Shown here: piece by piece, positions 14,772 to 23,583 of the stretch
Layout: every line of letters starts with the position of its first letter
Numbering within the stretch: position 1 is the first letter of the stretch
DNA from: an uncultured Oscillospiraceae bacterium
GTDB lineage: Bacteria > Bacillota > Clostridia > Oscillospirales > Acutalibacteraceae
Assembly (NCBI GenBank): GCA_900554335.1
Contig: USGT01000009.1
Location: 1 to 43,103, forward strand
Reading direction: 5' to 3'
Length of the DNA: 43,103 nt
Made by a program: the position numbers and the translations under genes
The notes under the pieces: model-generated
The model's input: only the letters and a program-made list of their open reading frames with translations
What the model was told of the DNA's origin: nothing
The model's database searches: none

Positions 14772-15572
14772 ATGATAGAATATTTTAAAAGTATCATTCC
14801 GGTGGGATTAGAAGCTTATTTTTACAATATTTTTTTGGCTTTGCCGATAGTTTTAATTGGATGGTGGTTTATAAACAGAATTTCAAGGCTTTCGGCCGTT
14901 TTTCTTCGCAAAGCTTCGGTCGATGAGAGCATAACTTCTTTTTTAAATTCATTGATAAAATTTTTTCTAAAGATTATACTTTTAGTGATGGCACTTAGCA
15001 TTTTGGGTGTTAACGTTAATTCAATAGTAACTGCTTTGGGAGCTTCGCTGGTTGCCATTGGAATCTCGCTGAAAGAGAGCCTCTCGAATGTTGTTAGCGG
15101 GATAGTTTTGGTTGTTAATAAACCGATTCACGTAGGGGACTTCATTGAATTTGACGGTTTTAGCGGAACAGTTATGAAAATTGAAATGCTTTTCACGACT
15201 CTTAAGACCGCAGAAGAAGGCAAAACCGTGATTATTCCGAACGTTAAGCTTGTTTCCAACACCGTCGTGAGGAAAAGCGAATATGACCTTTCAAAAAGCG
15301 AGTTTAACTATAAAATTTCTTTTAATAAACTTAATAAAGAATCGGTTAGAAAGTTTTTAGAAAAAGAATTTTTGCTCAGCGGCAGTGTTCTTCAAATTCC
15401 TTCGCCGGAAGTAGTTTTCGAAAAGGTTTCTGAAGGCAAAGGCAAGCTTAAAATAGTGGTTTGGTCGCAAAGTAGATATAAAGAAAAAGCTAGCATAGAA
15501 ATAGAAAAAGCCGTTGCTAAATTGCCTGCTAAATTTGGTTTGAAAACAGAACTAAAAGAATCTGATGCATAA
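14772..15572 (+). CDS. mscS: Small-conductance mechanosensitive channel MscS
   Basis: 266 residues, close to E. coli MscS (286). It releases osmolytes on hypo-osmotic shock. Three membrane helices span residues about 15-110. The pore helix TM3 with its Gly/Ala pattern is VTALGASLVAIGISLKESLS, then NVVSGIVLVVNKP. The beta domain signature follows: GDFIEFDGFSGTV and VIIPNVKLVSN. The ATG has AGGGGGA eight bases upstream. It diverges from the cadherin-like gene, with its own promoter. Confidence 0.93.
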   Translation: MIEYFKSIIPVGLEAYFYNIFLALPIVLIGWWFINRISRLSAVFLRKASVDESITSFLNSLIKFFLKIILLVMALSILGVNVNSIVTALGASLVAIGISLKESLSNVVSGIVLVVNKPIHVGDFIEFDGFSGTVMKIEMLFTTLKTAEEGKTVIIPNVKLVSNTVVRKSEYDLSKSEFNYKISFNKLNKESVRKFLEKEFLLSGSVLQIPSPEVVFEKVSEGKGKLKIVVWSQSRYKEKASIEIEKAVAKLPAKFGLKTELKESDA

Positions 15573-15634
15573 TATTTATATTACATAATCATAACAATAA
15601 TTTTAATAAAAGTCAATAGAAAGGAAGGATGAAA

Positions 15635-16180
15635 ATGAGATTAAAAGCTTTTTCAGCAGGAGTTGCTCCGGGAGGCTTGAGGGACAAAAACGAAATAAGA
15701 ATTCTTATTTGCTATATGATTCAGAATTTTGATGCTGCTTTAACTAAAAACGACATAACTTTGGTTCTTCAGGCTTATGGCCTTGCCAATTATTTCGAAG
15801 TTAGCGAAGCTTTTTGCGAGCTTGAAACGAACGGAAGCATCGAAGAAACAGAAAAAGGTTTTAAAGTTACTTCTCAGGGCAAAATGATAGTTGAGGAGCT
15901 TTCGAAAAGCCTGCCGCTAGTGGTTAGAGATAAAGCTTTGAGGGCAACGAATGCTTACCTTGAAAGAAAGAAAATTGAAAAAGAAAACAAGGCTGTCATC
16001 ACAGAAAATGACTATGGCTATGACGTAACTTGCACGGTTTCTGGCGGGGAATTCGACATGCTCAAGCTTACTCTTTATGCCCCGGATAAAGAATTTGCCG
16101 ATGCTATAAAAGCTAATTTTTATAAAAATCCCGGCGAGATTTACAACCGCATTCTTTCGCTGTTTATAGATAAAAAATAA
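15635..16180 (+). CDS. DUF4364 family protein
   Basis: 181 residues from ATG 15635. This start is preferred over 15629 because AAGGAAGG ends at 15628, six bases before it. The protein is an all-alpha/beta cytosolic protein with a winged-helix-like N-terminal half (EIRILICYMIQNFDAALTKN, then DITLVLQAYGL…YFEVSEAFCELE) and a mixed C-terminal domain. The family is widespread in Clostridia and has no experimentally assigned role known to me; a regulator is plausible. It lies between mscS and rlmN. Confidence 0.75.
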   Translation: MRLKAFSAGVAPGGLRDKNEIRILICYMIQNFDAALTKNDITLVLQAYGLANYFEVSEAFCELETNGSIEETEKGFKVTSQGKMIVEELSKSLPLVVRDKALRATNAYLERKKIEKENKAVITENDYGYDVTCTVSGGEFDMLKLTLYAPDKEFADAIKANFYKNPGEIYNRILSLFIDKK

Positions 16181-16187
16181 TGCAAAC

Positions 16188-16217
16188 TTGACAGCTTTCT
16201 GCCTTAACATTTATAAT
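16188..16217 (+). promoter_or_regulatory. Sigma-A promoter of the rlmN-prpC-prkC-murA operon
   Basis: TTGACA (16188-16193), 18-base spacer, TATAAT (16212-16217). Confidence 0.7.
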
Positions 16218-16253
16218 GTTAATAAACTAAATTTGGAGGTGCTTTAACAGAGT

Positions 16254-17288
16254 TTGGAGAAAAAAGATATTAAATCCATGACTTTTGACGAGATAGTTTC
16301 AGATTTTTTGAATATTTCCGAGAAAAAATATCGTGCAAAACAGGTTTATCAGTGGATAGTTAAAGGTGCAAGCTCGTTTGACGAGATGACAAATCTTTCA
16401 AAGCCTTTTCGCGAAAAATTAAGCTTGATTTATGAAATACCGAAAGTTGCAATTGAAACTAAAAGAATTTCATCCGATGGCACGATTAAATACCTTTTTA
16501 AAATGCCTTTCGGCGGGTATATTGAGTCGGTTATAATGAAATATAAGCACGGAAACACGATTTGCATTTCAACCCAAGTTGGCTGCAAGATGGGGTGCGC
16601 CTTTTGCAAAACGGGCGAGCTTGGCTTCAAAAGAAATTTGCTTCCGAGCGAAATGATTGGCCAAATTCAGGAAGCTGAAAAGGACCTAAATGCCAAAATT
16701 TCGAACATAGTTTTGATGGGCATGGGCGAGCCGCTTGACAACTACGAAAATGTGGTTAAATTTCTTAAAATGATTTCTTCTGAAGATCATTTGAACATTG
16801 GAATGCGGCATATTTCGCTTTCAACTTGCGGCATAGTTGATAAAATCTATAAACTAGCCGAAGAAAACATGCAGCTGACGCTTTCGATTTCGCTTCATGC
16901 TTCGAACGACGAAACGAGAAAGAAAATCATGAAAATAGCGAATAGATGGAGCATCAGCGAGCTGATTGAAGCTTGCAAATATTACATTAAAAAGACCGGA
17001 AGAAGAATTTCTTTTGAATACATTATGATTGACGGCGTGAACGACAAACCCGCTGATGCCGAGAGGCTCATAAAGCTTCTAAAAGGAGTTTTGTGCCATG
17101 TTAATTTGATTCCGTTAAATGGCGAAAACAACGCAAACCTGAAAAGAAGCTCTAAAAATTGCATTTATAGGTTTAAAAATATGCTTGAAGCCGAAAATAT
17201 AAGTGCAACTATCAGGCGGACGCTCGGCGAAGACATAGAGGGGGCTTGTGGTCAATTAAGAGCTATGCACATACCTAAGGAGGTCTAA
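16254..17288 (+). CDS. rlmN: Dual-specificity 23S rRNA/tRNA adenine-C2 methyltransferase RlmN
   Basis: 344 residues, the usual length. It is a radical SAM enzyme that methylates A2503 of 23S rRNA and A37 of some tRNAs. The cluster motif CKMGCAFC (CxxxCxxC) is near residues 110-118, with GMGEPL near 155. The C-terminal mechanistic Cys is in EGACGQLR near residue 333. A TTG start is used: GGAGGT lies 13 bases upstream, rather far, but the in-frame codons between are interrupted by a stop and the N-terminal sequence fits the family. It leads an operon with the Ser/Thr phosphatase-kinase pair, an arrangement common in Firmicutes. Confidence 0.95.
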   Translation: MEKKDIKSMTFDEIVSDFLNISEKKYRAKQVYQWIVKGASSFDEMTNLSKPFREKLSLIYEIPKVAIETKRISSDGTIKYLFKMPFGGYIESVIMKYKHGNTICISTQVGCKMGCAFCKTGELGFKRNLLPSEMIGQIQEAEKDLNAKISNIVLMGMGEPLDNYENVVKFLKMISSEDHLNIGMRHISLSTCGIVDKIYKLAEENMQLTLSISLHASNDETRKKIMKIANRWSISELIEACKYYIKKTGRRISFEYIMIDGVNDKPADAERLIKLLKGVLCHVNLIPLNGENNANLKRSSKNCIYRFKNMLEAENISATIRRTLGEDIEGACGQLRAMHIPKEV

Positions 17289-17296
17289 CTATTATT

Positions 17297-18058
17297 ATGG
17301 AAATTTATAGTAAAACTGATATTGGTAAAAAAAGAAGCAGCAATCAAGATGCCGTTGCAGGAAAGATTATATCCGAAAGCCTTGCCTGGACCGTGGTTTG
17401 TGACGGAATGGGCGGGGCCAGCGGCGGAGACATAGCAAGCAATGAAGCAGTTGAAGAAATAAGCAAGGTGATGGGCTCTATTAACGAAAGCATGAGCAGA
17501 GAAAACATCCTTGAGCTTATGAACAAAGCCGTTCAAGCGGCGAATACTGTGGTTTTTAATAAATCTCAAAGCGATGAAAGCCTGCATGGAATGGGCACAA
17601 CAGTTGTTTTGGCGGTCGTGAGCGGAAATCATCTTTATGTTATGCACGCAGGCGACAGCAGAGCATATTTAATAAGCGGAAGCAAGATAACTCAAGTTGG
17701 AGTTGACCACTCGATTGTTCAAGAAATGGTTGACAGCGGCGAAATCACAAGCACTGAGGCTAGAAACCACACTAGGAAGAACATTATCACTCGGGCGCTT
17801 GGGATAGGCAATTTAGTTGAGCTTGACTGTAATATGATGGATTTAACCCCCGAAGATATTGTTTTGGTTTGCAGCGATGGCCTTTCGAACCATCTTGAAG
17901 ACGATGAAATTTGCGAAATTGCCAAAGAAAAAAGCCTTAAAACAATTGCCGAGTTGCTCATTGATAAGTGCAACAGCCGCGGTGGAAAAGACAATATAAC
18001 CGTTTCGCTTGTTAGGCTTCAAAACGGTAGCAAGATAGGAGAGAAAAATCTTGGATAA
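17297..18058 (+). CDS. prpC: PP2C-type Ser/Thr protein phosphatase PrpC/Stp
   Basis: 253 residues. It removes phosphates placed by PrkC on cell-wall and division proteins. All PP2C metal motifs are present: SSNQDA near residue 16, CDGMGG near 36, GTTVV, HAGDSRAYL near 118, CSDGLSN near 193 and GGKDNIT near 230. ATG start with GGAGG in the end of rlmN. Its last 8 bases overlap prkC, indicating translational coupling of phosphatase and kinase. Confidence 0.95.
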   Translation: MEIYSKTDIGKKRSSNQDAVAGKIISESLAWTVVCDGMGGASGGDIASNEAVEEISKVMGSINESMSRENILELMNKAVQAANTVVFNKSQSDESLHGMGTTVVLAVVSGNHLYVMHAGDSRAYLISGSKITQVGVDHSIVQEMVDSGEITSTEARNHTRKNIITRALGIGNLVELDCNMMDLTPEDIVLVCSDGLSNHLEDDEICEIAKEKSLKTIAELLIDKCNSRGGKDNITVSLVRLQNGSKIGEKNLG

Positions 18059-20021
18059 ATATACAGGCAAAAGATTAGACGCCAGGTACGAAATACAAGA
18101 GCTGATTGGTGTTGGCGGAATGGCGGTTGTTTACCGTGCTTATGACATAATCGAAGATAAAATCGTAGCTATAAAAATACTCAAAGATGAATTTTTGGGG
18201 AATAAAGAGTTCGTCAGGCGCTTTAAAAATGAATCGAAGGCAATTGCGGTTCTTTCGCACCCGAACATAGTTAAGGTTTATGATGTCAGCTTTGGAACCA
18301 AAATTCAGTATATTGTTATGGAATATATTGACGGAATAACGCTTAAAGAGTTCATTTCGCAAAGAAAAGTTATAAACTGGAAAGACGCGCTTTATTTTGT
18401 TAACCAAATTCTTTCGGCGCTTAAACACGCGCACAGCAAGGGCGTTATTCACAGGGATATAAAGCCTCAGAATATCATGCTTTTGAAAGACGGCACCATA
18501 AAAGTGACTGACTTCGGAATAGCAAGATTTTCAAGAAATGAAACTCAAACAATGACCGACAGAGCAATCGGCTCAGTGCACTATATTGCGCCGGAACAAG
18601 CCAAAGGAAGCGTTATTGATGAAAAAGCGGATATTTATTCCGTTGGAGTAATGCTTTATGAAATGCTCACGGGCAGGCTTCCTTTCGAAGCAGACAATGC
18701 AGTTTCAGTTGCAATAATGCAAATGCAGGCAAAACCCAAGCCTTTGAGAGAAATAAACCCGGATATTCCCGAAGGGCTCGAGCAAATAACTTTAAGAGCG
18801 ATGGAGAAAAACCCGGCAAACAGATATGCCACAGCAGAAGAAATGCTTGCTGACATCAAGAAGCTTGAAAACGACCCATCTGCAAGATTTGATTACAGGT
18901 GTTTCGTGGATGATAATCCAACGAGAGCAGTTGGAGAAATAAGCCAGGATTACGGCGATAAATACAGCTCTGAAGAAAAAAGCAAAAAAAGAAAAGCCAC
19001 GGGCATTGCCGGAGGAATAGCCATTGCCGTTGGAATTTTCGCAATTGTTTTCGCTTTCATTGCGTGGTTTTCTTCGTGCGGCAATGCTTCAGCGAAAGAT
19101 GTCGATGTGCCGAATCTTATTAATATGAAGCTTTCGGATGTTCAGAATAACCCGAGTTACAAATTCGTTTGGAAGGTTGAATCAGTTTACGACGCAAGCA
19201 AACCTGAAGGCGTTATAATAGATCAGGATCCTCTTCCGGGCTCGAAAAAAATCAAAGAGGGCGCAACGATTTCTTTGAAGGTTAACAGTTCGGGCGTTTT
19301 AGTCACGGTGCCTTTGGTTAAGGGTATGACGGAAGAAGTTGCAAAGGCGAAAATTTCAAATGTCGGGCTTAAATGCGTCACTTTGACAATAAACGACAAC
19401 GAAGTTGCCGAAGGCCTTGTTTGCAACGTTGACCCACGAGAAGGCACGAAAGTAACGGCCGACACAACCGTTAGAATTTATGTTAGCAAAGGCCCTGCCG
19501 AAGAAAAAATAACCGTGCCGAATGTTTTCGGTAAGTCGCTCGCAGTGGCCAAAAATGAAATCACTTCGAGCAATTTGAAAGTTTCGGAAGATATTACCGT
19601 TCAAGACAGCGAAAAGCCGAAAGACACAGTTCTTTCAACCGACCCTCTTCCGGGAACCACTGTTTCGAAAGATTCAGTAATTAAGCTCACTGTTAGTTCC
19701 GGCAAAAAGAAAGAAAAAACTATCGAAGTTTCGGTTAGTTTGCCAAAAACTGACAATGAAATAACGGTTTCTTCTTATATAGATGGAGTTTTCGAATCAA
19801 CTAAGAAAATAATTCCTTCTTACAGCCAAGGTAAGTATACCGTAAACGTGAATGGATCTAGCGGCAAGAAAAAAGTGAGCATAAATATTGACGGCAAACT
19901 TTACAAAGTTTACGAAATTGATTTTGATGCTAAATCAAATAATGTGAAAGAAACTGAAAGCAAACCTTACAAATCATCCAGCACAAACCAGGATGATGAA
20001 AGCAAAGAATACAATAATTAA
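18051..20021 (+). CDS. prkC: PASTA-domain Ser/Thr kinase PrkC
   Basis: 656 residues. Kinase domain at about 1-270: GVGGMAVVY glycine loop, VAIKIL lysine, HRDIKPQN catalytic loop, DFGIARF, and APEQAKG activation segment. A lysine-rich juxtamembrane stretch and one membrane helix follow (about 322-343). Three PASTA repeats (about 353-555) bind muropeptide or lipid II outside. The last 100 residues are a non-PASTA Ser/Lys-rich extracellular tail. TTG start overlapping prpC. The next gene is murA, rather than rsgA/cpgA, which usually follows this pair. This places the kinase beside the first enzyme of peptidoglycan precursor synthesis. Confidence 0.95.
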   Translation: MDKYTGKRLDARYEIQELIGVGGMAVVYRAYDIIEDKIVAIKILKDEFLGNKEFVRRFKNESKAIAVLSHPNIVKVYDVSFGTKIQYIVMEYIDGITLKEFISQRKVINWKDALYFVNQILSALKHAHSKGVIHRDIKPQNIMLLKDGTIKVTDFGIARFSRNETQTMTDRAIGSVHYIAPEQAKGSVIDEKADIYSVGVMLYEMLTGRLPFEADNAVSVAIMQMQAKPKPLREINPDIPEGLEQITLRAMEKNPANRYATAEEMLADIKKLENDPSARFDYRCFVDDNPTRAVGEISQDYGDKYSSEEKSKKRKATGIAGGIAIAVGIFAIVFAFIAWFSSCGNASAKDVDVPNLINMKLSDVQNNPSYKFVWKVESVYDASKPEGVIIDQDPLPGSKKIKEGATISLKVNSSGVLVTVPLVKGMTEEVAKAKISNVGLKCVTLTINDNEVAEGLVCNVDPREGTKVTADTTVRIYVSKGPAEEKITVPNVFGKSLAVAKNEITSSNLKVSEDITVQDSEKPKDTVLSTDPLPGTTVSKDSVIKLTVSSGKKKEKTIEVSVSLPKTDNEITVSSYIDGVFESTKKIIPSYSQGKYTVNVNGSSGKKKVSINIDGKLYKVYEIDFDAKSNNVKETESKPYKSSSTNQDDESKEYNN

Positions 20022-20055
20022 GATAATATTTTATGGTTAGAGAGGTGTTGTCACT

Positions 20056-21342
20056 TTGGATAAGATAGTTATATCCGGAGGACAAAAATTAAAAGGAAAA
20101 GTAAACATAAGCGGAGCAAAAAATGCAGCGCTTGCCATTTTACCTGCGGTTTTACTTTCTGATGGAGTCTGCGTGATTGAAAATTTACCGAGCATTAGCG
20201 ATATCACACTTATGTGCAAAATTTTGGAAGATTTGGGCGCTGAGGTTAAATTTTTGTCGAAAGGCACTTTGCAAATCGACCCAAGAAAAGTTAAAAGCGG
20301 TGTGGCTTCTTATGAACTCATGAGGAACATGAGAGCTTCGTGCTATCTTTTAGGTGCGCTTTTGGGAAGATTCGGCGAATCGATTGTTTATTTGCCGGGC
20401 GGATGCGATTTTGGAATCAGACCTATTGACCAGCATCTAAAAGGTTTTGAAGTCATGGGCGCAAAGTGTTCTTTAGATGGCGGAATGATCAAAGTTAAAA
20501 GTGAAAAATTAGTTGGAAGCAACGTTTACCTTGATGTTGTTTCAGTTGGAGCAACAGTTAACATCATGCTTGCAGCGGTTAGAGCCGAAGGCCTCACTGT
20601 TATTGAAAATGCCGCGAAAGAGCCGCATATCGTTGACTTGGCTAACTTCCTTAACTGCATGGGTGCGGATATCGTTGGCGCAGGAACTGACGTTATAAAA
20701 ATCAAAGGTGTTAAGAAGCTTTCGGGCATCACTTATTCTATTATTCCGGATCAAATCGAAGCAGGAACTTATCTCGTTGCTGCAGCTGCAACAAGGGGCG
20801 AAATTACAATTGAAAACGTAATTCCGAAGCATCTGGAATCCATAACCGCAAAGCTCAAAGAAATTGGTGCTGAGCTCACTGAAGGAACCGATTTTGTTCA
20901 CATAAAATGCGATAAAGAACTCAAAAAATGCAACGTAAAAACAATGCCTCATCCGGGTTTCCCGACTGACATGCAACCGCAAATTACTGCTTTGCTTTCA
21001 ATCGTCCCGGGCACAAGTGTTGTTACCGAAGCCGTTTGGGACAACAGATTCAGATACATCGAAGAGCTCAGAAGAATGGGCGCTAACATTTCGGTTGACG
21101 GCAGAACAGCCGTTATTGAAGGCGTTAAAGAGCTTGACGGTGCTCCGGTTAAAGCAACGGATCTTAGAGCTGGCGCGGCTTTGGTTATAGCTGGGCTCGC
21201 TGCTAAAGGCACAACCGTCATTGATGAAATAAGGCACATTGAGCGCGGATATGAAGAAATTATTGAAAAATTCCAAGCACTTGGAGCTAATATTAAAAAA
21301 GTTTCTGAGCAGGAATATCAAAAAAGCGCCTATGGATTATAA
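20056..21342 (+). CDS. murA: UDP-N-acetylglucosamine 1-carboxyvinyltransferase (MurA), first copy
   Basis: 428 residues, the normal size. It transfers enolpyruvate from PEP to UDP-GlcNAc, the committed step of peptidoglycan synthesis and the target of fosfomycin. The catalytic Cys is present in LPGGCDFGIRPIDQH near residues 114-128. The N-terminal GGQKLKGKVNISGAKNAAL binds PEP/UDP-GlcNAc. TTG start with GAGAGGTG about nine bases upstream. It closes the rlmN operon. A second copy lies at 23584. Confidence 0.95.
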   Translation: MDKIVISGGQKLKGKVNISGAKNAALAILPAVLLSDGVCVIENLPSISDITLMCKILEDLGAEVKFLSKGTLQIDPRKVKSGVASYELMRNMRASCYLLGALLGRFGESIVYLPGGCDFGIRPIDQHLKGFEVMGAKCSLDGGMIKVKSEKLVGSNVYLDVVSVGATVNIMLAAVRAEGLTVIENAAKEPHIVDLANFLNCMGADIVGAGTDVIKIKGVKKLSGITYSIIPDQIEAGTYLVAAAATRGEITIENVIPKHLESITAKLKEIGAELTEGTDFVHIKCDKELKKCNVKTMPHPGFPTDMQPQITALLSIVPGTSVVTEAVWDNRFRYIEELRRMGANISVDGRTAVIEGVKELDGAPVKATDLRAGAALVIAGLAAKGTTVIDEIRHIERGYEEIIEKFQALGANIKKVSEQEYQKSAYGL

Positions 21343-21361
21343 TTCCATAAACGCGTGAGTT

Positions 21362-22321
21362 TTATGATTTTTGCTGTGGATCTTTAACCTCGTAGGGGAC
21401 GTCGATATTTTCGATGTTCCCATTTATTTTTTTATCCGTAAAATAATTAATTGATTTCATCGCACAAGAGATGTTTTTGCCGAAACCTTTGAAGTTAAGG
21501 GCTTTCAAATGAAGATTTATAATGTAATAATAAACCACGAATTTAACCCTTTGAGCATAGGCCCAAACATGCCCGGAATATTCCTCATAATCGTTGTTTT
21601 CTTCCAAAAAGCTTTTAATGATGCCTAGAGCTTTAATGTAATCGTTAACTTTTTTGGCATTTATCGAATGCAAAATGCTGTTTTCGCGCATGGTGTAGTT
21701 ATAAAGCGCTTTCGAAGTAAACGCCACAGTTTTTGCAAAGTAAAAAAGCCTGGGCAAAGTTGAAATATCTTCGAAATACATGTCGTCAAACTTGATGTTT
21801 CTTTCCAAAAAAAGCTCTTTTTTATAAAGTTTATTCCAAATAAAGTAGTGAACTCCAATGTCCAAAATGAGCTTGCGCAAGGCTTTGGATTTCGTGTAAA
21901 CGCCGGGAAGAGAATTAAAAGGCATGTAAACTTTCAAATTTTTATTCGGGAAATACATGTTAAAATTGCAGCAAGCAATGTCCGCACCGGTTTTTTTGGC
22001 TAAATTATAAAGCTCTTCCAAAAAATTTTTTTCAAGGTAATCGTCGCTGTCCATAAAAGCGATGTACTCGCCTTTGCAGTGGCTCACTCCGGTGTTTCTT
22101 GCGGCTGCAGGGCCGCTATTTTCTTGCTTTATTAATTTAAAATTCGTGTTTTTACTGCAAAATTCTTCGGCAATTTCGTAGCTTTTGTCGCTTGAACCGT
22201 CATCAACGATTATCATTTCGAAATCTTTGAAAGTTTGATTTTCAACGGAAGCTAAAGCTTTATTTAAAAATTTTTCAACGTTATAAACCGGCATAACCAG
22301 GCTGATAGCTGGGTTTGACAC
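21362..22321 (-). CDS. Family 2 glycosyltransferase
   Basis: 319 residues. GT-A fold: ISLVMPVYNVEKFL near residue 7, DDGSSD near 40, and the metal-binding DSDD near 93. The C-terminal part (FIWNKLYKKELF) resembles transferases of surface polysaccharide or teichoic-acid type. The acceptor cannot be told. GTG start with GAGGTG upstream, three bases after the end of the flippase-like gene, so the two are one operon and probably act together in envelope glycolipid assembly. Confidence 0.9.
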   Translation of the reverse strand: MSNPAISLVMPVYNVEKFLNKALASVENQTFKDFEMIIVDDGSSDKSYEIAEEFCSKNTNFKLIKQENSGPAAARNTGVSHCKGEYIAFMDSDDYLEKNFLEELYNLAKKTGADIACCNFNMYFPNKNLKVYMPFNSLPGVYTKSKALRKLILDIGVHYFIWNKLYKKELFLERNIKFDDMYFEDISTLPRLFYFAKTVAFTSKALYNYTMRENSILHSINAKKVNDYIKALGIIKSFLEENNDYEEYSGHVWAYAQRVKFVVYYYIINLHLKALNFKGFGKNISCAMKSINYFTDKKINGNIENIDVPYEVKDPQQKS

Positions 22322-22324
22322 TTT

Positions 22325-23359
22325 TTATTTCACCTCTTTGTTTTTTGAAATTTTGCTGACATTTGCAAACGGAGCAAAAACGATAACGTTCATGAAATAG
22401 GTTATAATCCTCCAAATGAGAATTGCAGACTTGATGATGTTTTCGGTGAAGAACAGCTTGAAAAACACATAGAAGCTTCCTTCTGCAGCACCTGAACCGC
22501 CGGGAAGAGGCATGAACGACGAAACCATTGTAACAAAAGCCTGAGCAGTTATCATGTCGGCTGGGTTTGCGCCTGTTAAATTAAAGCTTCTGTAAATCAT
22601 GTAAGGAATCGAGAATAAAAATGTCAATTGCAAAATCGTGAGGGCGCAAGAAGCTACCAAAAGTTTCTTGTTTTCATAAAGTTTCGAATTGCTTTCATGG
22701 AAAAATTCCATTTGCTCTTCGAGCTTTTCTTTTTTCTCTTCGGGGTTTTTTATGATTTTAATTTTGGTTAGAAGCCCGAAAAAGAAATTGATAATTGAGG
22801 AAGCAAGCTTTCTATTAAACGAAAAAATGAACATAAAAATAACCACAACAAGGTGCGACAAGAACCCGAAAAGTGCAAGGCTGAGCATTAGGTTTTTAAG
22901 GTCGCCGTAAAAAAGGCTCATGTTGCAAAGCATTGCCACGAGTGAATAGAAAGTAATAGTTGTCTGGTAAACGAGGAATTTTTGAAGAAGGCAAGATGAG
23001 GCCACGCCGCCGTCAATACCTTGTTTGCTCATGCAATAAAGCTGCATGGGTTGTCCGCCAACGGCACCGGGGGTTATAACGCTGTAAAACTGGCCGATCA
23101 CCGTCGCTTTGATAGCTTGCTTGAAGGTGTATTTTTTTTCGTAGTTATGAATGATGAGATAAAGAACTATCGCATCAACCGTAATATTTAAAAACTGGCA
23201 AAGAACGCCGGCACCAGTCCACCAAAGGTTCATTTTTGAAGCATTTTCCATTAAATCTATGAGCCCTTGTTCTGAGGTTAAAAAATATATAACAAGTCCT
23301 ATTGGAACTAAAAGCGACAATATATTAAAAACTAATTTCCAGTTTATTTTTCTTTTCAT
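22325..23359 (-). CDS. Lysylphosphatidylglycerol-synthase-TM / UPF0104-type membrane protein
   Basis: 344 residues with about eight hydrophobic segments, matching the flippase-like membrane half of MprF (PF03706). The signature TPGAVGGQPMQLY is near residue 100, and a late PLPGGSGAAEGS lies near 288. There is no aminoacyl-transferase domain, so it is not a complete MprF. Members are often next to glycosyltransferases and are proposed to move lipid-linked sugars; this arrangement is seen here. ATG start with AAGGAGGA. Confidence 0.85.
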   Translation of the reverse strand: MKRKINWKLVFNILSLLVPIGLVIYFLTSEQGLIDLMENASKMNLWWTGAGVLCQFLNITVDAIVLYLIIHNYEKKYTFKQAIKATVIGQFYSVITPGAVGGQPMQLYCMSKQGIDGGVASSCLLQKFLVYQTTITFYSLVAMLCNMSLFYGDLKNLMLSLALFGFLSHLVVVIFMFIFSFNRKLASSIINFFFGLLTKIKIIKNPEEKKEKLEEQMEFFHESNSKLYENKKLLVASCALTILQLTFLFSIPYMIYRSFNLTGANPADMITAQAFVTMVSSFMPLPGGSGAAEGSFYVFFKLFFTENIIKSAILIWRIITYFMNVIVFAPFANVSKISKNKEVK

Positions 23360-23401
23360 TTAGCCTTCCTCCTTGAAAATTTTATAAAATCCGATACTTT
23401 A

Positions 23402-23429
23402 AGCATATTCAAATTCAAATTAATGTCAA
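23402..23429 (-). promoter_or_regulatory. Sigma-A promoter of the glycolipid operon
   Basis: Minus-strand TTGACA (23429-23424), 16-base spacer, TATGCT (23407-23402), about 43 bases before the ATG at 23359. Confidence 0.55.
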
Positions 23430-23583
23430 GTCTTCTAAAAAGTGCTGCTTTTTGTTATCACAAGAGAAATTTACTCGAATATTATACCCAATATGGAGGG
23501 ATTTACATTGAAATGTTTGTCAATAATAGAAAGTGGGGCAAATTTTTTATGTAAATTTTTATTATTTTCGGAGGGGTGAATAA

